Counted from the first letter of the stretch, positions 12,521-24,376 are shown. The stretch: 64,000 nt of DNA from Castor canadensis (GCF_047511655.1 NC_133395.1:72945910-73009909); one strand, 5' to 3'. Numbers and translations: made by a program. Notes: a model not told the origin generated them from the letters alone.

Positions 12521-13629
12521 TTATTGTATGTGTTAGCTATTACTATCCTTTCTAACCTCTTCGCATCACTCCTCTAGGGTAAAAATCTGTCATGGACCCT
12601 CCTAGGAACCCCTGGACATGTTTAACTCTCTCCAGCTCACTGGACCCACCTGCAATGACACCTGCATTTCATTATGAAGCCACAGCAGGTGCTCAATCCA
12701 TGTTATGACAGCCACCTTTCACGCCCTCCTTTAAAACGCTGCCTTCTCCCAACAGCATGCACACCCACCAGCAAACTCCACTGCCTGAATTTTATCATTA
12801 CCCCACACACACATCCTCATTTGGAAACAGAGGTCTATGTTCATGGATGGAATTTTCTTAATTTAAAATATCCCCATGCATTTTTCTCTTATTGTTGGTT
12901 TCTTTACCTTCTGTACACTCACTAGAGACTAGCATAACATGGAATCTACATTAACTCCAAATTTGATGTTTAGATCTCATAAATGAGATAAATAAAATGT
13001 TATCTTTTTCCAAGCAGGTTTGGGGACCATTGTTTCAAGGTGAGGTGATAGATATGAGGGATGATATTCCCATGGGCATTTTGCAACACAAAGGTAAGAA
13101 GGAAAGGGTAGACCCAGAGGCCATGAGAAGCAGCAACCTTCAAGGATTGTTTGAAGCAGTGAGGGAAATTTCAAGAATCAATGTAGCAAGTATTTTGAGT
13201 AAGGGTGATTTGAACGGAGAACATAGATGAGAGAGTCCTGAGGGTGAATTTCAGTGGGAAGGGAAGCTGCTTAACCCTGCTCAGCCTGAGCAGGTAGGTC
13301 ACCAAGTGCCTGAGACCAGAGAAGAAGAGGTCAGCTGAGGGACCAGTGGATGAGAAGGGACAATGACAGTTGGGCAAATGGGAAAAACTGGAGGATCTAA
13401 CATCAGCTTACACAATGCCTTTTCCATCCAGAGCAGTGACCCGGGTTCTGAACAAGGCTGCTGGAGAAAGCCCAGGGGACAAAGTGCTGAAGAAGACTAA
13501 ATGTTCTCCAACAGGAAGGGATGGACCTGTCTCTGTGTTCAACCACTTTAGGGGCCTCAGAGAGACTCCACATCACCTGCACAGTCACCTGCACCCCTCA
13601 CTGGATACTATGAAAAAGGCATAGAATGG
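12521..13629. other. Intergenic, no feature recognised
   Basis: No repeat or coding signal recognised; short ORFs at 12997-13624 have no family wording. Confidence 0.45.
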
Positions 13630-13810
13630 AATCCAACAACCTGGCTTTTTGTCTTAGAGTACTATTTACTAACTTTGAAGATTCAAATGTAAACTCATAA
13701 GGCCCCGAACCTTCATTTCTCAAAGAAAATAGTAATACCTGCTCCAGCTTGTACAATTTTATGGGGATCAAATGAGTACCTAAATCAGAAAGCTCATATT
13801 AAATGTCTAT
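13630..13810 (+). mobile_element. MIR SINE
   Basis: 'tttctcaaagaaaatagtaa', 'tacctgctccagcttgtaca' and 'tggggatcaaatgagtacct' fit a diverged sense MIR. Confidence 0.5.
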
Positions 13811-13839
13811 TTTTGTCTAATATTACAAATCCTGCCTTC

Positions 13840-14035
13840 CAGAGAATTTTACTTTCAGTCTATATGTATTCTTAAAGCTGAAACAAGCCTCTTGTAGACA
13901 GTATACTGTTGGCTCTTTGTTTTTCCCAATCTCTGCTAGTGTCTTTTCATTGGAGAATTTAATCCATTTACATTTAAACTTATCATTTATAGGTAAGAAT
14001 TTACCATTGCCATTTTGTCTGTGCCAGGAGAGATC
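13840..14035 (-). mobile_element. Old antisense L1 fragment
   Basis: 'gtgtcttttcattggagaat' and 'ttaatccatttacatttaaa' are the antisense form of the start of L1 ORF2 (endonuclease). Heavily decayed. Confidence 0.55.
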
Positions 14036-14819
14036 CCTTCAGCCACACTTTCACTGCTGTCTTCACTGTTGCTGACCTCAGCTGATGGAACTGCATAGAG
14101 GCAGGGTCCTCAGCAGCCAGGGAAGAGAGTATTTGCAATGGCAGTAAGGGATGTTGGGTGTTGAAGGCTGCTGAGTTCCTCCTGATCTCTTTTCCTCCCA
14201 TAGAGGAAGTCACAGTCAAGGGTACCCTTACAGCCAGGTTCAACTCATGAAGGAGCCATGCTACACCTCACATGGAGGAAGCATGACTCCTGAGTCTGAG
14301 GTAGCAGTGGCACTTGTGCCCAGAATGCAGGTGATCCCACCACAGTGTTGGTGATGGTGTAAGAGACAGGGAGAGGGACAGCTGGAAGCCAGTGTCTGAC
14401 GCCTGGGCTACAGTAGCCCTGAGGATTTATTTCCTTAGGGAAATAAAGTGTGAGGCATTGGTTTTATACCTAACACAGCTGACCTTGAAGTATAGAAGAC
14501 ACAGACATGCTATTATCAATAGGCAAAGGCTCAAGGAATGCCAGGCCTTCCTGAGGAATCTATGAGAGAAGGAGCTTCAGATAACAAAATGACTAGAGAA
14601 GCTTGAGATGGATGGTGAGCAATAAATGCAGAGTTGACTGCAGAATTTAGACTAAAGAGGGCTCAGAAGGAAAGAGGCTATGTAGTGCAGTGAGAGGTGT
14701 CAGGAGACTTGGGGGGTATGACTATAGGAAAGACAAAAGACAAGGCAAGCAGGAGCAGGGCAGGTGCTAGCACAAGGCTGGAGAGAAGGTAGGTGAAGGG
14801 ACGAAAGAAGGAAACCCAG
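14036..14819. other. Intergenic, no feature recognised
   Basis: Purine-rich; possibly very old L2, but not secure. Confidence 0.4.
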
Positions 14820-14962
14820 GCTTAGGATGTGCCAGACACTATGAAAGCCTCTTTATGTCATGGAATCTCCCCAGCAATCTTCTAGTATAAACTGCGTTAT
14901 CTCTGATCACAGACAAGAAAATTCAGGTACATAGAGGAGAAGTAGTCAGTTATTATTCACAT
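14820..14962 (-). mobile_element. MIR SINE
   Basis: 'gtgccagacactatgaaagc' and 'gacaagaaaattcaggtaca' are antisense MIR core. Confidence 0.6.
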
Positions 14963-15239
14963 ATGTGAATATTTAGGAATTTACCTACTTCCTAGAATTT
15001 ATCAGCACCCCAAAATCAACACCTCCAGTCTCTGAGATATTTGTGGACCTGTGCCAAGCTGCAAAAACTTTAAGTTGCCTGACACTTCTCACTGAGGTCA
15101 AAGAAAGCAACAGTGTCTTCTTCTTGAAGAAGTGTCTGCCTTCTTGTTTCAGCTCTCATTCTGGGATAGTGTCCTTTTCACAGTCTATGTGAAGCCATGC
15201 TCTTTTCACTTTTGTGCTTTTCCTTGGTGAGTTCACCAT

Positions 15240-15625
15240 TTTAAACAGTCTCCAAGCGTCTGAAGTGCTGAAGGGCTGTCTCGGGTTCCAAAAGGTAAGC
15301 AGGCTGGGATGTGCCTGGCAGAGAAAATACACGTGTTAGAGTTGTTGCATTAGGAATGAGCTACAGTGCTATTGGTTGTATGTTCGATCTTAATGATTAA
15401 GCAATACAAATTACATGCAGTGTCTTAAACAGAAACACATAAAACAAGGTTACATATTTATTGGTTAATGAAACTGTTGAGACCAGAGGCTCACAGGAGC
15501 ATAATCCTGTATTTTCTCAGGAGCAATGGCTCAGTACTACTAACTCAGTGTTCACAGCAACTGTACAGAACACCAGTACTCAAAGCAATGAGAATCCAGT
15601 GTCATTTATTCGAGATAGCAGAGCT
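15240..15625 (+). mobile_element. Tigger-type (TcMar) DNA transposon relic
   Basis: 'gtctccaagcgtctgaagtg', 'agaaaatacacgtgttagag' and 'tgagctacagtgctattggt' are decayed Tigger transposase N-terminal (CENP-B-like helix-turn-helix) coding sequence, followed by 'aacagaaacacataaaacaa' and an end near 'gagaatccagtgtc'. Frames are full of stops. Confidence 0.6.
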
Positions 15626-15648
15626 GGGATTAGAAAACTGCTTTTCCT

Positions 15649-15838
15649 GCCAGGCATGGTGGTACATGCCTATAATTCCAGGTACTCTGGAGGTAGAAGG
15701 AGGAGGATTGCAAGTTTAAGGCCAACTAGGCAAAAGTTAGCAAGACCCTGTCTGAAAAATAAGCTAAAAGCAAAAGGATTAGGTGTAGGACTTAAGTTTT
15801 GATGCTCTGAGTTCAATTCCCAATACTGAAAAAAAAAT
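15649..15838 (+). mobile_element. Composite B1-ID SINE
   Basis: A B1-like unit ('gccaggcatggtggtacatg', 'tataattccaggtactctgg', 'agcaagaccctgtctgaaaa') is joined to a damaged ID-like unit ('gagttcaattcccaatactg') and an A tail. Confidence 0.8.
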
Positions 15839-17984
15839 CAAAGCCTGCTTTTCTATTCTCTATAGAGCACCATTGTCAAATTCCTGACTGGAAAAAAATA
15901 ATTGCTCTTATTTCAAATCAAAAGAATACAAACTTGTGACACAGGCAGGAGCTAGCTCTTTTTTCCTTTGCCTTTCAACTCCATCAGTGAAATGCACTTA
16001 GGAGTCCTCAGGCCTCTGAGCTTCTTTCTGGTGAGTTCAAAGACAGTTTACTCTGCTCTGCAGAGCAATACTGCCAGCCACTGCCAGTTTGTCCTTTGCA
16101 AATGAATTGACATGGTGCTCAGTTTGTGCCAGTAACACCATTATCTGTGTGATGTTGGACCATCTAGCCTGGCTCTGATCCTCTGAATGTAAGAACATGA
16201 GTTTCAGATGCTACTGGGAGACCAAGAGAGGCAAACCCCAGCAGTTCACAGGAAGCTGCCAGTCCACAAGAAAATGCCGAGTTTCCTCCCCACCAAAGCA
16301 GCACACAGGGATAGGAATCCAGAAGAAAAGCAGCCCTTACAGAATCCTTCACTCCTGAGCTAGCCCAAACTATGCCATATATTTCTTCCTTTCTTTTTTC
16401 TCAGCAGATGATACAGCTTTGCAAAGCAGCTGGCAGGTGCAAAAGCATATCTGTATGTTGCTGAGTCTGAGTGGTACACATGAAGAAGCTCCAGCTCAGA
16501 GAGGAGGTTCATTCATGCCCACCCTGCATTGCAATTTCATGCTTTTATAAGTTTAATGTTCTTATAATTAGGTCCAACTTTTGCTGCAATTCTTTTCTCA
16601 GAAGGGGTACCCTAATGGGCTAGCTAGGAGCCCATTTTCTCCCTCTAGCCTTTAGAGGCTAACTTCACTGTATTAAGATCCTCCTGGGAATGTATCCCGA
16701 AGTACAAAGGAAAATCAAAACCAATAGCAGAAAATACCTGCTCTGGATACATTAAATATATCGCAACACCCTCAGCAAACACACACATACACATGCAGAG
16801 AATGTTTATTTAACAAATAAATTGAATAACGGATTCCATATTTTCAGTAAACTGAAGGGTGAATTATAATGAAATTAGATATGTATTCCCCAACAGGTAT
16901 GAGTGTACTCATTTAGCAAAGGCACTGGTCATCCCTGCTGACTGAGTTAGTCCATTTTCCAGGCTCTCAGTTTTCATCATCAACCTGTATTTATTGGTCA
17001 GTCTCCACAGGAGAGCTACCTTAGTGACTGCTAGGCCCCTGGAGTCCCTGTTCAGCCTGTACCATAGTTGATGTGCAATGATGAGGGCTTATGGCTGAGC
17101 TATGGAGCCTGCACAGATGATCAAATTCATTCCCTAAGAAAGATCGCCCTAAGAAGACTTCATGGTTCTCCACAATGGAAGGTCCAATTGGGACATTATT
17201 TTTCTTTTTTAAAAGGAGATGTTTAATCAAAGAGAAAATGTGCAGAATACAAAACACCATTCCTGTAGCTGAAGTGTGAGTGAAACAGAGAGACAGCTTG
17301 GGCAGGGAGTGAAGCACTTGCCTAGCATTTGTGGGTTGTTCCACCCCAGAAGCACCACAAAAAAAAAACTTTGGAGAGGCAACTCAATGAGAATCAGACT
17401 CAGAAAGAACCCAGGAAGTAGTTTTGTTTTGTTTTCGTCTTTTAAGCCATTCTTAGGTATATATGCCAGTACCATACAAGGTACAAGCAATGGCACTGGG
17501 AAGTTAATTCAAGTTCACGAAGACTGGGAAGAAACAGAGGCTGAGACTTTTTCTGCATACACCAATGGCTCAACAGGTGGTGGTTAACATGCTAGTTTAG
17601 ATGGCATAGAACAGTACAAGGGGATCCCCAAACCAGAGAGCTCACAGGAGAACAGTCTAGATAAGATCAAACCAGAAATGATGCCCTCACCACACCAAGA
17701 TACCCTCCAGTTCCTCAGAGAAACAGACTCGATTTAATTATGCTTGAGCATGGGGGATGGGGATCAACTGCAAAGACTTTCATTTCTTAGTGCGACTTAC
17801 TAGTGACAGAGTTCCACGGTGAAATTTCACCCAGGTTCTGCGTAAGTAACTATTCAATCTGTGGGAACTTGTATGGATTCCTGGTGATTGCCAACTCTCT
17901 CCTTTCTAAGAAAATCCCATGGCCACATGCCTCAAAAAGAGATGGTTCCCAACTGGCCTGGAGAAATCAAGATAGTAGATAAGA
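15839..17984. other. Intergenic, one decayed SINE
   Basis: Apart from the ID relic at 17295-17369 nothing is recognised. Confidence 0.45.
17295..17369 (+). mobile_element. Decayed ID-like SINE
   Basis: 'gggcagggagtgaagcactt' and 'gcctagcatttgtgggttgt', followed by an A9 tail. Confidence 0.55.
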
Positions 17985-18378
17985 ATGCTGAAAGCCAAAG
18001 TAACAAAAGAGAAATTAAACTTCATCAAAATTGAAAACGGTTGTGCTTTGAAAGAAAACCACTTTGAACATGAAAACGCAGCTCACAGAATGGAAGAAAA
18101 TATTTGCAATCATGTATCTAAAAAGGAACTTGAATCTAGAATGTAGAAAGAATTCTAGCAACTCATCAAAATAACCTAATCTTAAAATAGGCAAAGGACT
18201 TGAATACATGTTTTTCCAATCCAAAGAAGATATACAAATGTCAATAAGCATATGAAAAGATGGTCATCATCATTGGCCATTAGGGAAATGCAGATCAAAA
18301 CCACTCCGTACTCACGAGGATGGCTACAATCAAAAAGGCAGACAGTAACAACTGTTGGCAAGGATGTGGAAAATTTTA
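17985..18378 (+). mobile_element. Old L1 (L1M-type) ORF2 fragment, left part
   Basis: Sense-strand decayed L1 ORF2 C-terminal region: 'cttcatcaaaattgaaaac', 'agaatggaagaaaatatttg', 'gggaaatgcagatcaaaacc' and 'gttggcaaggatgtgg' follow the L1 order. The element resumes at 19710 after two later insertions. Confidence 0.75.
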
Positions 18379-18812
18379 TAAGCCAGACCGACAAAGACAA
18401 ATATCACATGTTCCTTTTCATATGAGGAATCTAGACTAAAAATGGAAACAGAAGAGTGTGGGGGACTCATTCTGTTTGGGGTCAGAGACCAGTGGGAGGG
18501 AGGGAAGGTGAAAGGAGAGGGTGAAGAGGGATAAATATGATCAAAGTACTTCATGCACATTATGAAAATAAAATGATGAAATCCATTAAAATTGCTTAAA
18601 ACGGGGGGAAGAGGGAAAAGAGTAATAGAGTGAATTACATGCACATATGGAAATATCACAATGAAATCCCTTTGTACAATTAATATGCACTAATAAAAAA
18701 AGAGACAAATAGGGCTGGGGTTGTGGCTCACGTGGTAAAGGACCTGCATAGCGAGTACAATGCCCTGAGTTCAAACTCAAGTACTGCCAAAAGAGAGAGA
18801 GAGATTAAAAAA
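18379..18812 (+). mobile_element. L1-like 3' end plus SINE, inserted at the same target
   Basis: Starts taagccagaccgacaaag, an L1 3' UTR-type sequence, and runs through an A-rich end with 'gcactaataaaaaa'. An ID-like SINE (18712-18790) and an A/GA-rich tail follow. It is bounded by the same 17-bp word (18362-18378 and 18813-18829) that flanks the neighbouring L1. I treat it as a separate retro-insertion; the family is uncertain. Confidence 0.6.
18712..18812 (+). mobile_element. ID-like SINE
   Basis: 'gggctggggttgtggctcac' A-box head and 'gccctgagttcaaactcaag' B-box, with a GA/A-rich tail ending at the target-site word. Confidence 0.8.
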
Positions 18813-18829
18813 GGATGTGGAAAATTTTA

Positions 18830-19709
18830 TTTTTTTAATTTTTTTTTATTTTATTCATATGTGCATACATTGTTTGGTTCATTTCTCCCCCCTTCTCCCC
18901 GCCCTCTCCCTCACCCCCACTTAACCCTTGCTACCAGGCAGAAACTATTTTGCCCTTATCTCTAGTTTTGTTGAAGAGAGAGTATAAGCAATAATAGGAA
19001 GGACCAAGGGTTTTTGCTAGTTGAGATAAGGATAGCTATACAGGGAGTTGACTCACATTGCTTTCCTGTACATATGTGTTACCTTCTAAGTTAATTCTCG
19101 AACTAACCTTTTATCTAGGTCCTGGTCCCCTTCTCCTATTGGCCTCAGTTGCTTTAAAGTATCTGCTTTAGTTTCTCTGCATTGAGGGCAACAAATGCTA
19201 TCTAGTTTTTTGGGGCATCTTACCTATCCTCATACCTCCCTTGTGTGCTCTCACTTTATCATGTGATCAAATCCAATCCCCCTGTTGTGTTTGCCCTTGA
19301 TCTAATGTCCACATATGAGGAACATATAATTTTTGGTCTTCTGGGCCAGGCTAACCTCACTCAGAATGATGTTCTCCAATTCCATCCATTTACCAGCGAA
19401 TGATAACATTTCATTCTTCTTCATGGCTGCATAAAATTCCATTGTGTATAGATACCACATTTTCTTAACCCATTCGTCAGTGGTGGGGCATCTTGGCTGT
19501 TTCCATAACTTGGCTATTGTGAATAGTGCCGCAATAAACATGGGTGTGCAGGTGCCTCTGGAGTAACCTGTGTCACAGTCTTTTGGGTATATCCCCAAGA
19601 GTGGTATTGCTGGGTCAAATGGTAGATCAATGTCTAGCTTTTTAAGTAGCCTCCAAATTTTTTTCCAGAGTGGTTGTACTAGTTTACATTCCCACCAGCA
19701 GTGTAAGAG
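18830..19709 (-). mobile_element. 5'-truncated antisense L1 (3' end)
   Basis: Minus-strand L1: poly(T) at the left, G-rich 3' UTR, then the ORF2 C-terminus without stops (frame ending at 19302; wording LLHCWWECKLVQPLWKKIW and [10 protein letters not shown]). It is cut off at 19709. It is flanked by ggatgtggaaaatttta at 18813-18829 and 19710-19726. The intact C-terminal frame suggests a fairly young insertion. Confidence 0.9.
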
Positions 19710-19862
19710 GGATGTGGAAAATTTTAAACTCTCATATACTAGTGATGAGAATGGAAAATGGCAAAGCCACTTTGGAAAATAGATTGACAGTTCATCAAAC
19801 ATATAGTTTGATGACAGCAATTATACTCCTAAGTAAACATCCAAGAGAATTGAAAACCTATG

Positions 19863-19905
<43 letters not shown>

Positions 19906-19998
19906 ACATGAGAATGATCTTAGTAGCATTTTTCGTAATTGCTAAAATATAGAGATAAATCAAATGCCCCTTAATTGATGATAGGTAAATAAAATGTG
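19710..19998 (+). mobile_element. Old L1 ORF2 fragment, right part
   Basis: Continuation of the 17985-18378 element: 'actctcatatactagtgatg', the 'ccactttggaaaata' block and 'aagagaattgaaaac', with a CA microsatellite at 19865-19903. It ends near 'ataggtaaataaaatgtgga' at the solo LTR. Confidence 0.7.
19864..19904 (+). repeat. CA microsatellite
   Basis: About 20 CA units within the old L1 relic. Confidence 0.92.
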
Positions 19999-19999
19999 G

Positions 20000-20456
20000 A
20001 TGTGATTGACTAAATCCATAATGGAGTCTGAGATCCCAGGTCCTAATCCCTGAACCTGAGCTTGTTGTTTCTATGGTAAAAGTGTAGCAGGGAGAAGAAT
20101 CAGAAGAAAACAGACTAGGCCTGAGTCTTGGGAAAGTAGCAAGGAGGTAGGGATGGCATAGCAGAGAGATAAAACCTGAGAAATCTGAACACGAGGTAGG
20201 TCACGTAGCACCAGGGAAGGCAAAGACACATAGCACTAGGGTAAAGTAGCCAATAAAATTAAATATAACCATAGATGGATTAGACCTTGCTTTTTGCTTC
20301 TGTAACCTGCTTGCAAGGGTATATAAGGTGAAACCCCTTTGTTCTTGGGGATCAGCCTTTGGACACGAGTCCACTGAGTCTGTGCTGGCACAATAAAACG
20401 TTGCTTCCTGCTAATTGCCTCAAGAGTCCCATATCTCAGCTAGCAAACTCCCACAA
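20000..20456 (+). mobile_element. Solo LTR of an endogenous retrovirus
   Basis: About 455 bp with LTR layout: a TATA box (TATATAAGG, 20320-20328), then AATAAA (20392-20397), then a short U5-like end at 'actcccacaaca'. It starts TGTGATTGAC and ends ...CA. No internal retroviral sequence or second LTR is seen, so it is solo. The ERV class is not certain; a perfect target-site duplication was not found. Confidence 0.65.
20320..20328 (+). promoter_or_regulatory. TATA box of the solo LTR
   Basis: TATATAAGG, 72 bases before an AATAAA, the spacing expected between the U3 promoter and R-region poly(A) signal of an LTR. Confidence 0.6.
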
Positions 20457-20574
20457 CAAAAGGACTCTGCAATGTGATGAATTACGCATCTGGAGATGGG
20501 AAGAGTGTGTTGGATTAGCCAGGTGGGTCCAGTATAATCTGAGGGGGTCCTGAAATAAAGGACATAGAGGAAGG

Positions 20575-20930
20575 CTGGACTGCAGAATAGAGGACAATGT
20601 GACAACTGAGGCAAAATGCTACACTGCTGGCTTGGAAGATGGAGAAAAGTGTCACAAACCAAGGGATACCAGCAGCCACCAGGAGCTGGAAAAGGCAAAG
20701 GAAATGAGTTCTCCATTGGAGCGAAAGTCAATATCTTTACTGACTTTATCAGTCAATCTAAAGTGGCTCAGTGGCTTTACCACAAGAGCCAAAACCCCGG
20801 CCCTATTTGTCTGATCAGGCCTATTTCAGACTTCCTACCTCCAGAACCAGAGGAGTATGAATTTGTGGTTTTACATCACCAATTTTCTGGTAATTTGTTA
20901 CAGCAGCCACAGAAACAAATACAGTGAAAC
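20575..20930 (+). mobile_element. MLT1-type MaLR LTR
   Basis: 'gagcagccaccaggagctgg'-like block at 20670, 'cagacttcctacctccagaa' and 'ttgttacagcagccacagaa' at the end. It lies directly after the solo ERV LTR. Confidence 0.6.
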
Positions 20931-21249
20931 ATCAACACTTTATTCAACCATAGAAAGAAATAAAGAATTCATAAAATGTGGACGACTCTTGAAAATACTG
21001 TGCTGAGAGAAGACTGACATAAAAGTTCCCATATCTCATAATTCCACTTTATATGCTACTCAGAACAGGCATAGAGACAGGAAGTAAATTAGTGATAGTC
21101 ATAGATTGGGGAAAGAGGAAGTAAGTTCAGAGTTTCCTTTCAGAGTAATAAAAATGTTCTGAAATAAAACTGTGATGATCACTTTGACCGAAATATACTA
21201 AAGTATACTAAATATCCACAGAGCCATATAACCTTTAAAAAGTGAACTT

Positions 21250-21336
21250 GGGCTAGGGTGTAGCTCAAGTGGCAGAGTGCCTACCTAGCAAGCTCAAGGC
21301 CCTGGGTTCAATCCCAGTACCACAGGCACATAAAGA
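21250..21336 (+). mobile_element. ID-like SINE
   Basis: 'gggctagggtgtagctcaag' and 'ccctgggttcaatcccagta' with an A-rich tail. Confidence 0.85.
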
Positions 21337-21370
21337 AAAGAAGTGGATTTGATAGTTTATTAACAAAATA

Positions 21371-21455
21371 GGGTTGGAGATGTTGCTCAAGCAGTAGAGT
21401 ATCTACTTAGTAAGCACAAGGCCCTAAGTTCAAACCCCAATACCAGAAAAAAATT
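21371..21455 (+). mobile_element. ID-like SINE
   Basis: 'gggttggagatgttgctcaa' and 'gccctaagttcaaaccccaa' with an A tail. It lies 35 bases after the previous copy, in the same direction. Confidence 0.8.
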
Positions 21456-22637
21456 CAAAAGGAAAAAAAAAATCTGTGAAAGTTCTGATCCCATGAGATA
21501 TAAATGATAAGCTAGTATGAAGAACATTGAAAAATAATCTTGTGGATTATAAAGACATGTATTCATTGACCTTGCCTAAAAATAATGATCACAAAGATTA
21601 AATAACAAGGAAATTCCTTTCCTGAGTTGCTTTATTTTTTGTGAGCAAATTTTCTATTTTTTAAGTTGGAAAAGTCTAACCAAATTTATAAAATTTATCC
21701 ACCTTTGTAGGGAATTAATACTTATAACCATATTCTTTTTTTCTCAACAATATAATTCTATATTGCCTATGCCAAAAACTCCATTTAATTAAATGTGATA
21801 AGCCCACAATTGAGGAACAAAAACTACATTTTATATGGGAGAATGATGTCTATGAGGTCCTCTTTGGAGAGCTTGTCTGTTATACGACTTATGACATTTT
21901 AACCTTGCAGAGAGTAAAGAATTTCATTTCCTGGCAGATAGGAATATTAACAAACAAGGAAATCTTAGAGAAAATAGCACTGATAACAGTGGTAAAACTT
22001 TTTTCTCACGGATAGAAGTGATTCACAGCACTAGGGGCTTTACAAAGCCTCCAGGCAGAATTCTAAAGCTATAGCAAGTGACTCTACCATTGTTAGCAAA
22101 TCAAAAAGGTGTTTATGTTTAAGCCAATACCTCTCATTTTGTCTGTGTAAATAAACCAGTCAAATAAAAGAAGGTACCAGTTAAATAAGAGTCAAAATGG
22201 TTTATTTTTCTTACCAGTAATTGATAAAGGCATAGGCATATTAGCAAAAATCAGCCAGGGAAGGAAGGGTAGTATGGGAAGAATATCTTTGCTAAGAAAA
22301 AGAGACACACAGAAATTCCCCTTCTTTTGTTGACATTATCACAGCTAAATGTGATGAATGGAACTGCTGAAGTCATTTTGCAATGATGAGGACAAGTTGG
22401 GATGCTGAGATGTGTCTTTTTTGTCATATGCTATACATTTTCTTTTTTCTTTAAGTCAATTCAATCCTTTTACTTGCAGCCCAAACCAGACTTACCATTA
22501 AAGGCCTCAATTAACTATTCTATTAACATCAAGATTCCTGTGCTTAGAGTAATCAAACCAAGCAAATAACACCAATGATGCAAAGTATTCTGGCCTTGGA
22601 GATTTTATGAGGGAGGGAGGGGCATGTGTGTGTGCAT
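21456..22637. other. Intergenic, AT-rich
   Basis: No exon or repeat family recognised with confidence. Confidence 0.45.
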
Positions 22638-22691
22638 TAGAGACAGAGAGAGGGAGTGGGAGAGGGAGAGGAAGAGGGAGAGAGAGAGATG
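22638..22691 (+). repeat. GA-rich simple repeat
   Basis: Imperfect gagagggagagg polypurine run. Confidence 0.88.
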
Positions 22692-22729
22692 TAGGTTATA
22701 AATCTGGCATTAAAATAGTTGGGTCAAAA

Positions 22730-23101
22730 AAACAAGATACCATTTGATGTCCTCAATGCAAAGGAACTAATGTAGAAACTTTAAAGCAACAGAGGCCAAT
22801 AGTAGAAGGGGACCAGGAACTAGAGAAGAATTAATTTAGAATGTAACACATATATACAGGAAATCAATGTGAGTCAACTCCCTGTATAGCTATCCTTATC
22901 TCAACTAGCAAAAACCCTTGTTTCTTCCTATTATTGTTTATACTCTCTCTTCAACAAAATTAGAGATAAGGGCAAAATAGTTTCTGCCTGGTAGCAAGGG
23001 AGAGATGGAGGGGGTGAGGGAAAGGGAGGGGTGGGAGGGAAGTGGGGAGAAATGACCCAAACATTGTATGCACATATGAATAAAAGAAATAAAATTTTAA
23101 A
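22730..23101 (+). mobile_element. 5'-truncated sense L1 3' end
   Basis: Plus-strand L1 3' UTR. The G-rich block is at 23000-23050, then 'gtatgcacatatgaataaaa' and an A-rich tail. An 18-bp target-site duplication, aaaatagttgggtcaaaa, lies at 22712-22729 and 23102-23119. It is the sense counterpart of the antisense L1 tails at 18.8, 27.2, 29.1 and 35.1 kb. Confidence 0.88.
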
Positions 23102-23243
23102 AAAATAGTTGGGTCAAAAGACAGCCCTTGATCCAGGCAGAAAAGATTCCAACATCCTCAAGGAACAGGGTAGCGGTGAGAGGAACTAACAAATGATCCT
23201 AATTATGGTTAGAAGAAGAATTCTTCAAATAAGAAAAGTCATG

Positions 23244-24376
23244 AATCACACAGATATCTTCAGAAACACATAGTACTTTGTGTCAAATATACTCTTGCTC
23301 CCCATAAAATTAAGTTTACTTGTTTTGCCAATAACTCATCTTGTAGGTATTATTTTGAATTTGAATTTTGTATTCTAATCACACAGATATCTTCAGAAAC
23401 ACATAGTACTTTGTGTCAGTTTTCCATTTCTGTGACAAAATATTTGAGATTATCAATTTACAAGGAGGAAGGATTTATCTTGGTTTTAGAGGTTTCAGTC
23501 CATGGTCAGTTGACCCTGTTGCTTTTGGGCCTGTGGTGAAACAGTGCATCTTGGTGGAATGTAGCAGAAGAAGCTGCTTACCTCATGGCATGTGAGAAGC
23601 CAAACTATAGAGGAAAAGGCTGGAGTTCCAATATCCCCTTCAAGGACATGCCCCCATAACCTAACTTCCTCCCACTAGGCTCCACCTCCAGTAGAGCCAT
23701 AGGCTGGGGTCCAAGCCTTCAACACATGGGTCTTTGGGGAACACATCCAAACTACAGTGTGCTTGAAGCTGTGCCAAGGTTAAAGTGACATTGGTACTGC
23801 ATCTCTGTAATTTATAGCCTGGTAAAGGGCCAAAGCCTATGGCTCCTTCAAGATGGCTGACTGCACATTGGTGCCCAAAGGCAAGAACATGAATTCTAGA
23901 GCTGCCTAGCAACACTTGGAGACATTACACATACCATTTTTCATCCATTGAGTTGAGAGGGTGCTTCTGATTAAGACAGCTGTCATAGCAACTTTGTTTT
24001 ATATGATGTGGTCATTTCACTTGCTACTAAGAACCCTACCAACTCTCTGTATTTGTATTTGTAAATCCTTTCTCATTTTGTTTCAGAGAAGTAACTTTTC
24101 CTAGTGGGAAGATACATGAAAGTTTATTGGATCAAATTAGACATCTCACACATAGGGAAACTAAGGCTGAGAAGGGTCTTTTTGTCTTTTTTCAGGATCT
24201 TAAGCCAGCACTAGAAACCAGCTAGATCTTTTCACCACCCCCCAATCCATAGCTCCTTCCACTATCTTAAGCTTTTCACCTCAAATATACTCTTGCTCCC
24301 CATAAAATTAAGTTTACTTGTTTTGCCAATAACTCCTCTTGTAGGTATTATTTTGAATTTGAATTTTGTATTCTAA
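23244..24376 (+). repeat. A-B-A-C-B duplication
   Basis: Block A (42 bases, 23244-23285, again 23377-23418) is identical in both copies. Block B (about 92 bases, 23286-23376, again 24284-24376) differs by about one base. In the second copy A and B are separated by C (23419-24283), which contains the MaLR LTR. In the first copy C is missing. Confidence 0.9.
23416..23757 (-). mobile_element. Antisense MaLR LTR
   Basis: Reverse complement reads as the same MaLR LTR type as 46092-46427: 'tgtagtttggatgtgttccc' at its start, then the accepted order of blocks, ending 'gtcacagaaatggaaaactg'. It lies in the second copy of the A-B-A-C-B rearrangement. Confidence 0.65.

Noticed and set aside
23285-24283. 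Reading A1-B1 as a spliced retro-copy of A-(intron C)-B
   Set aside because: C has no GT...AG boundaries in any register, and there is no poly(A) or target-site duplication around A1-B1.
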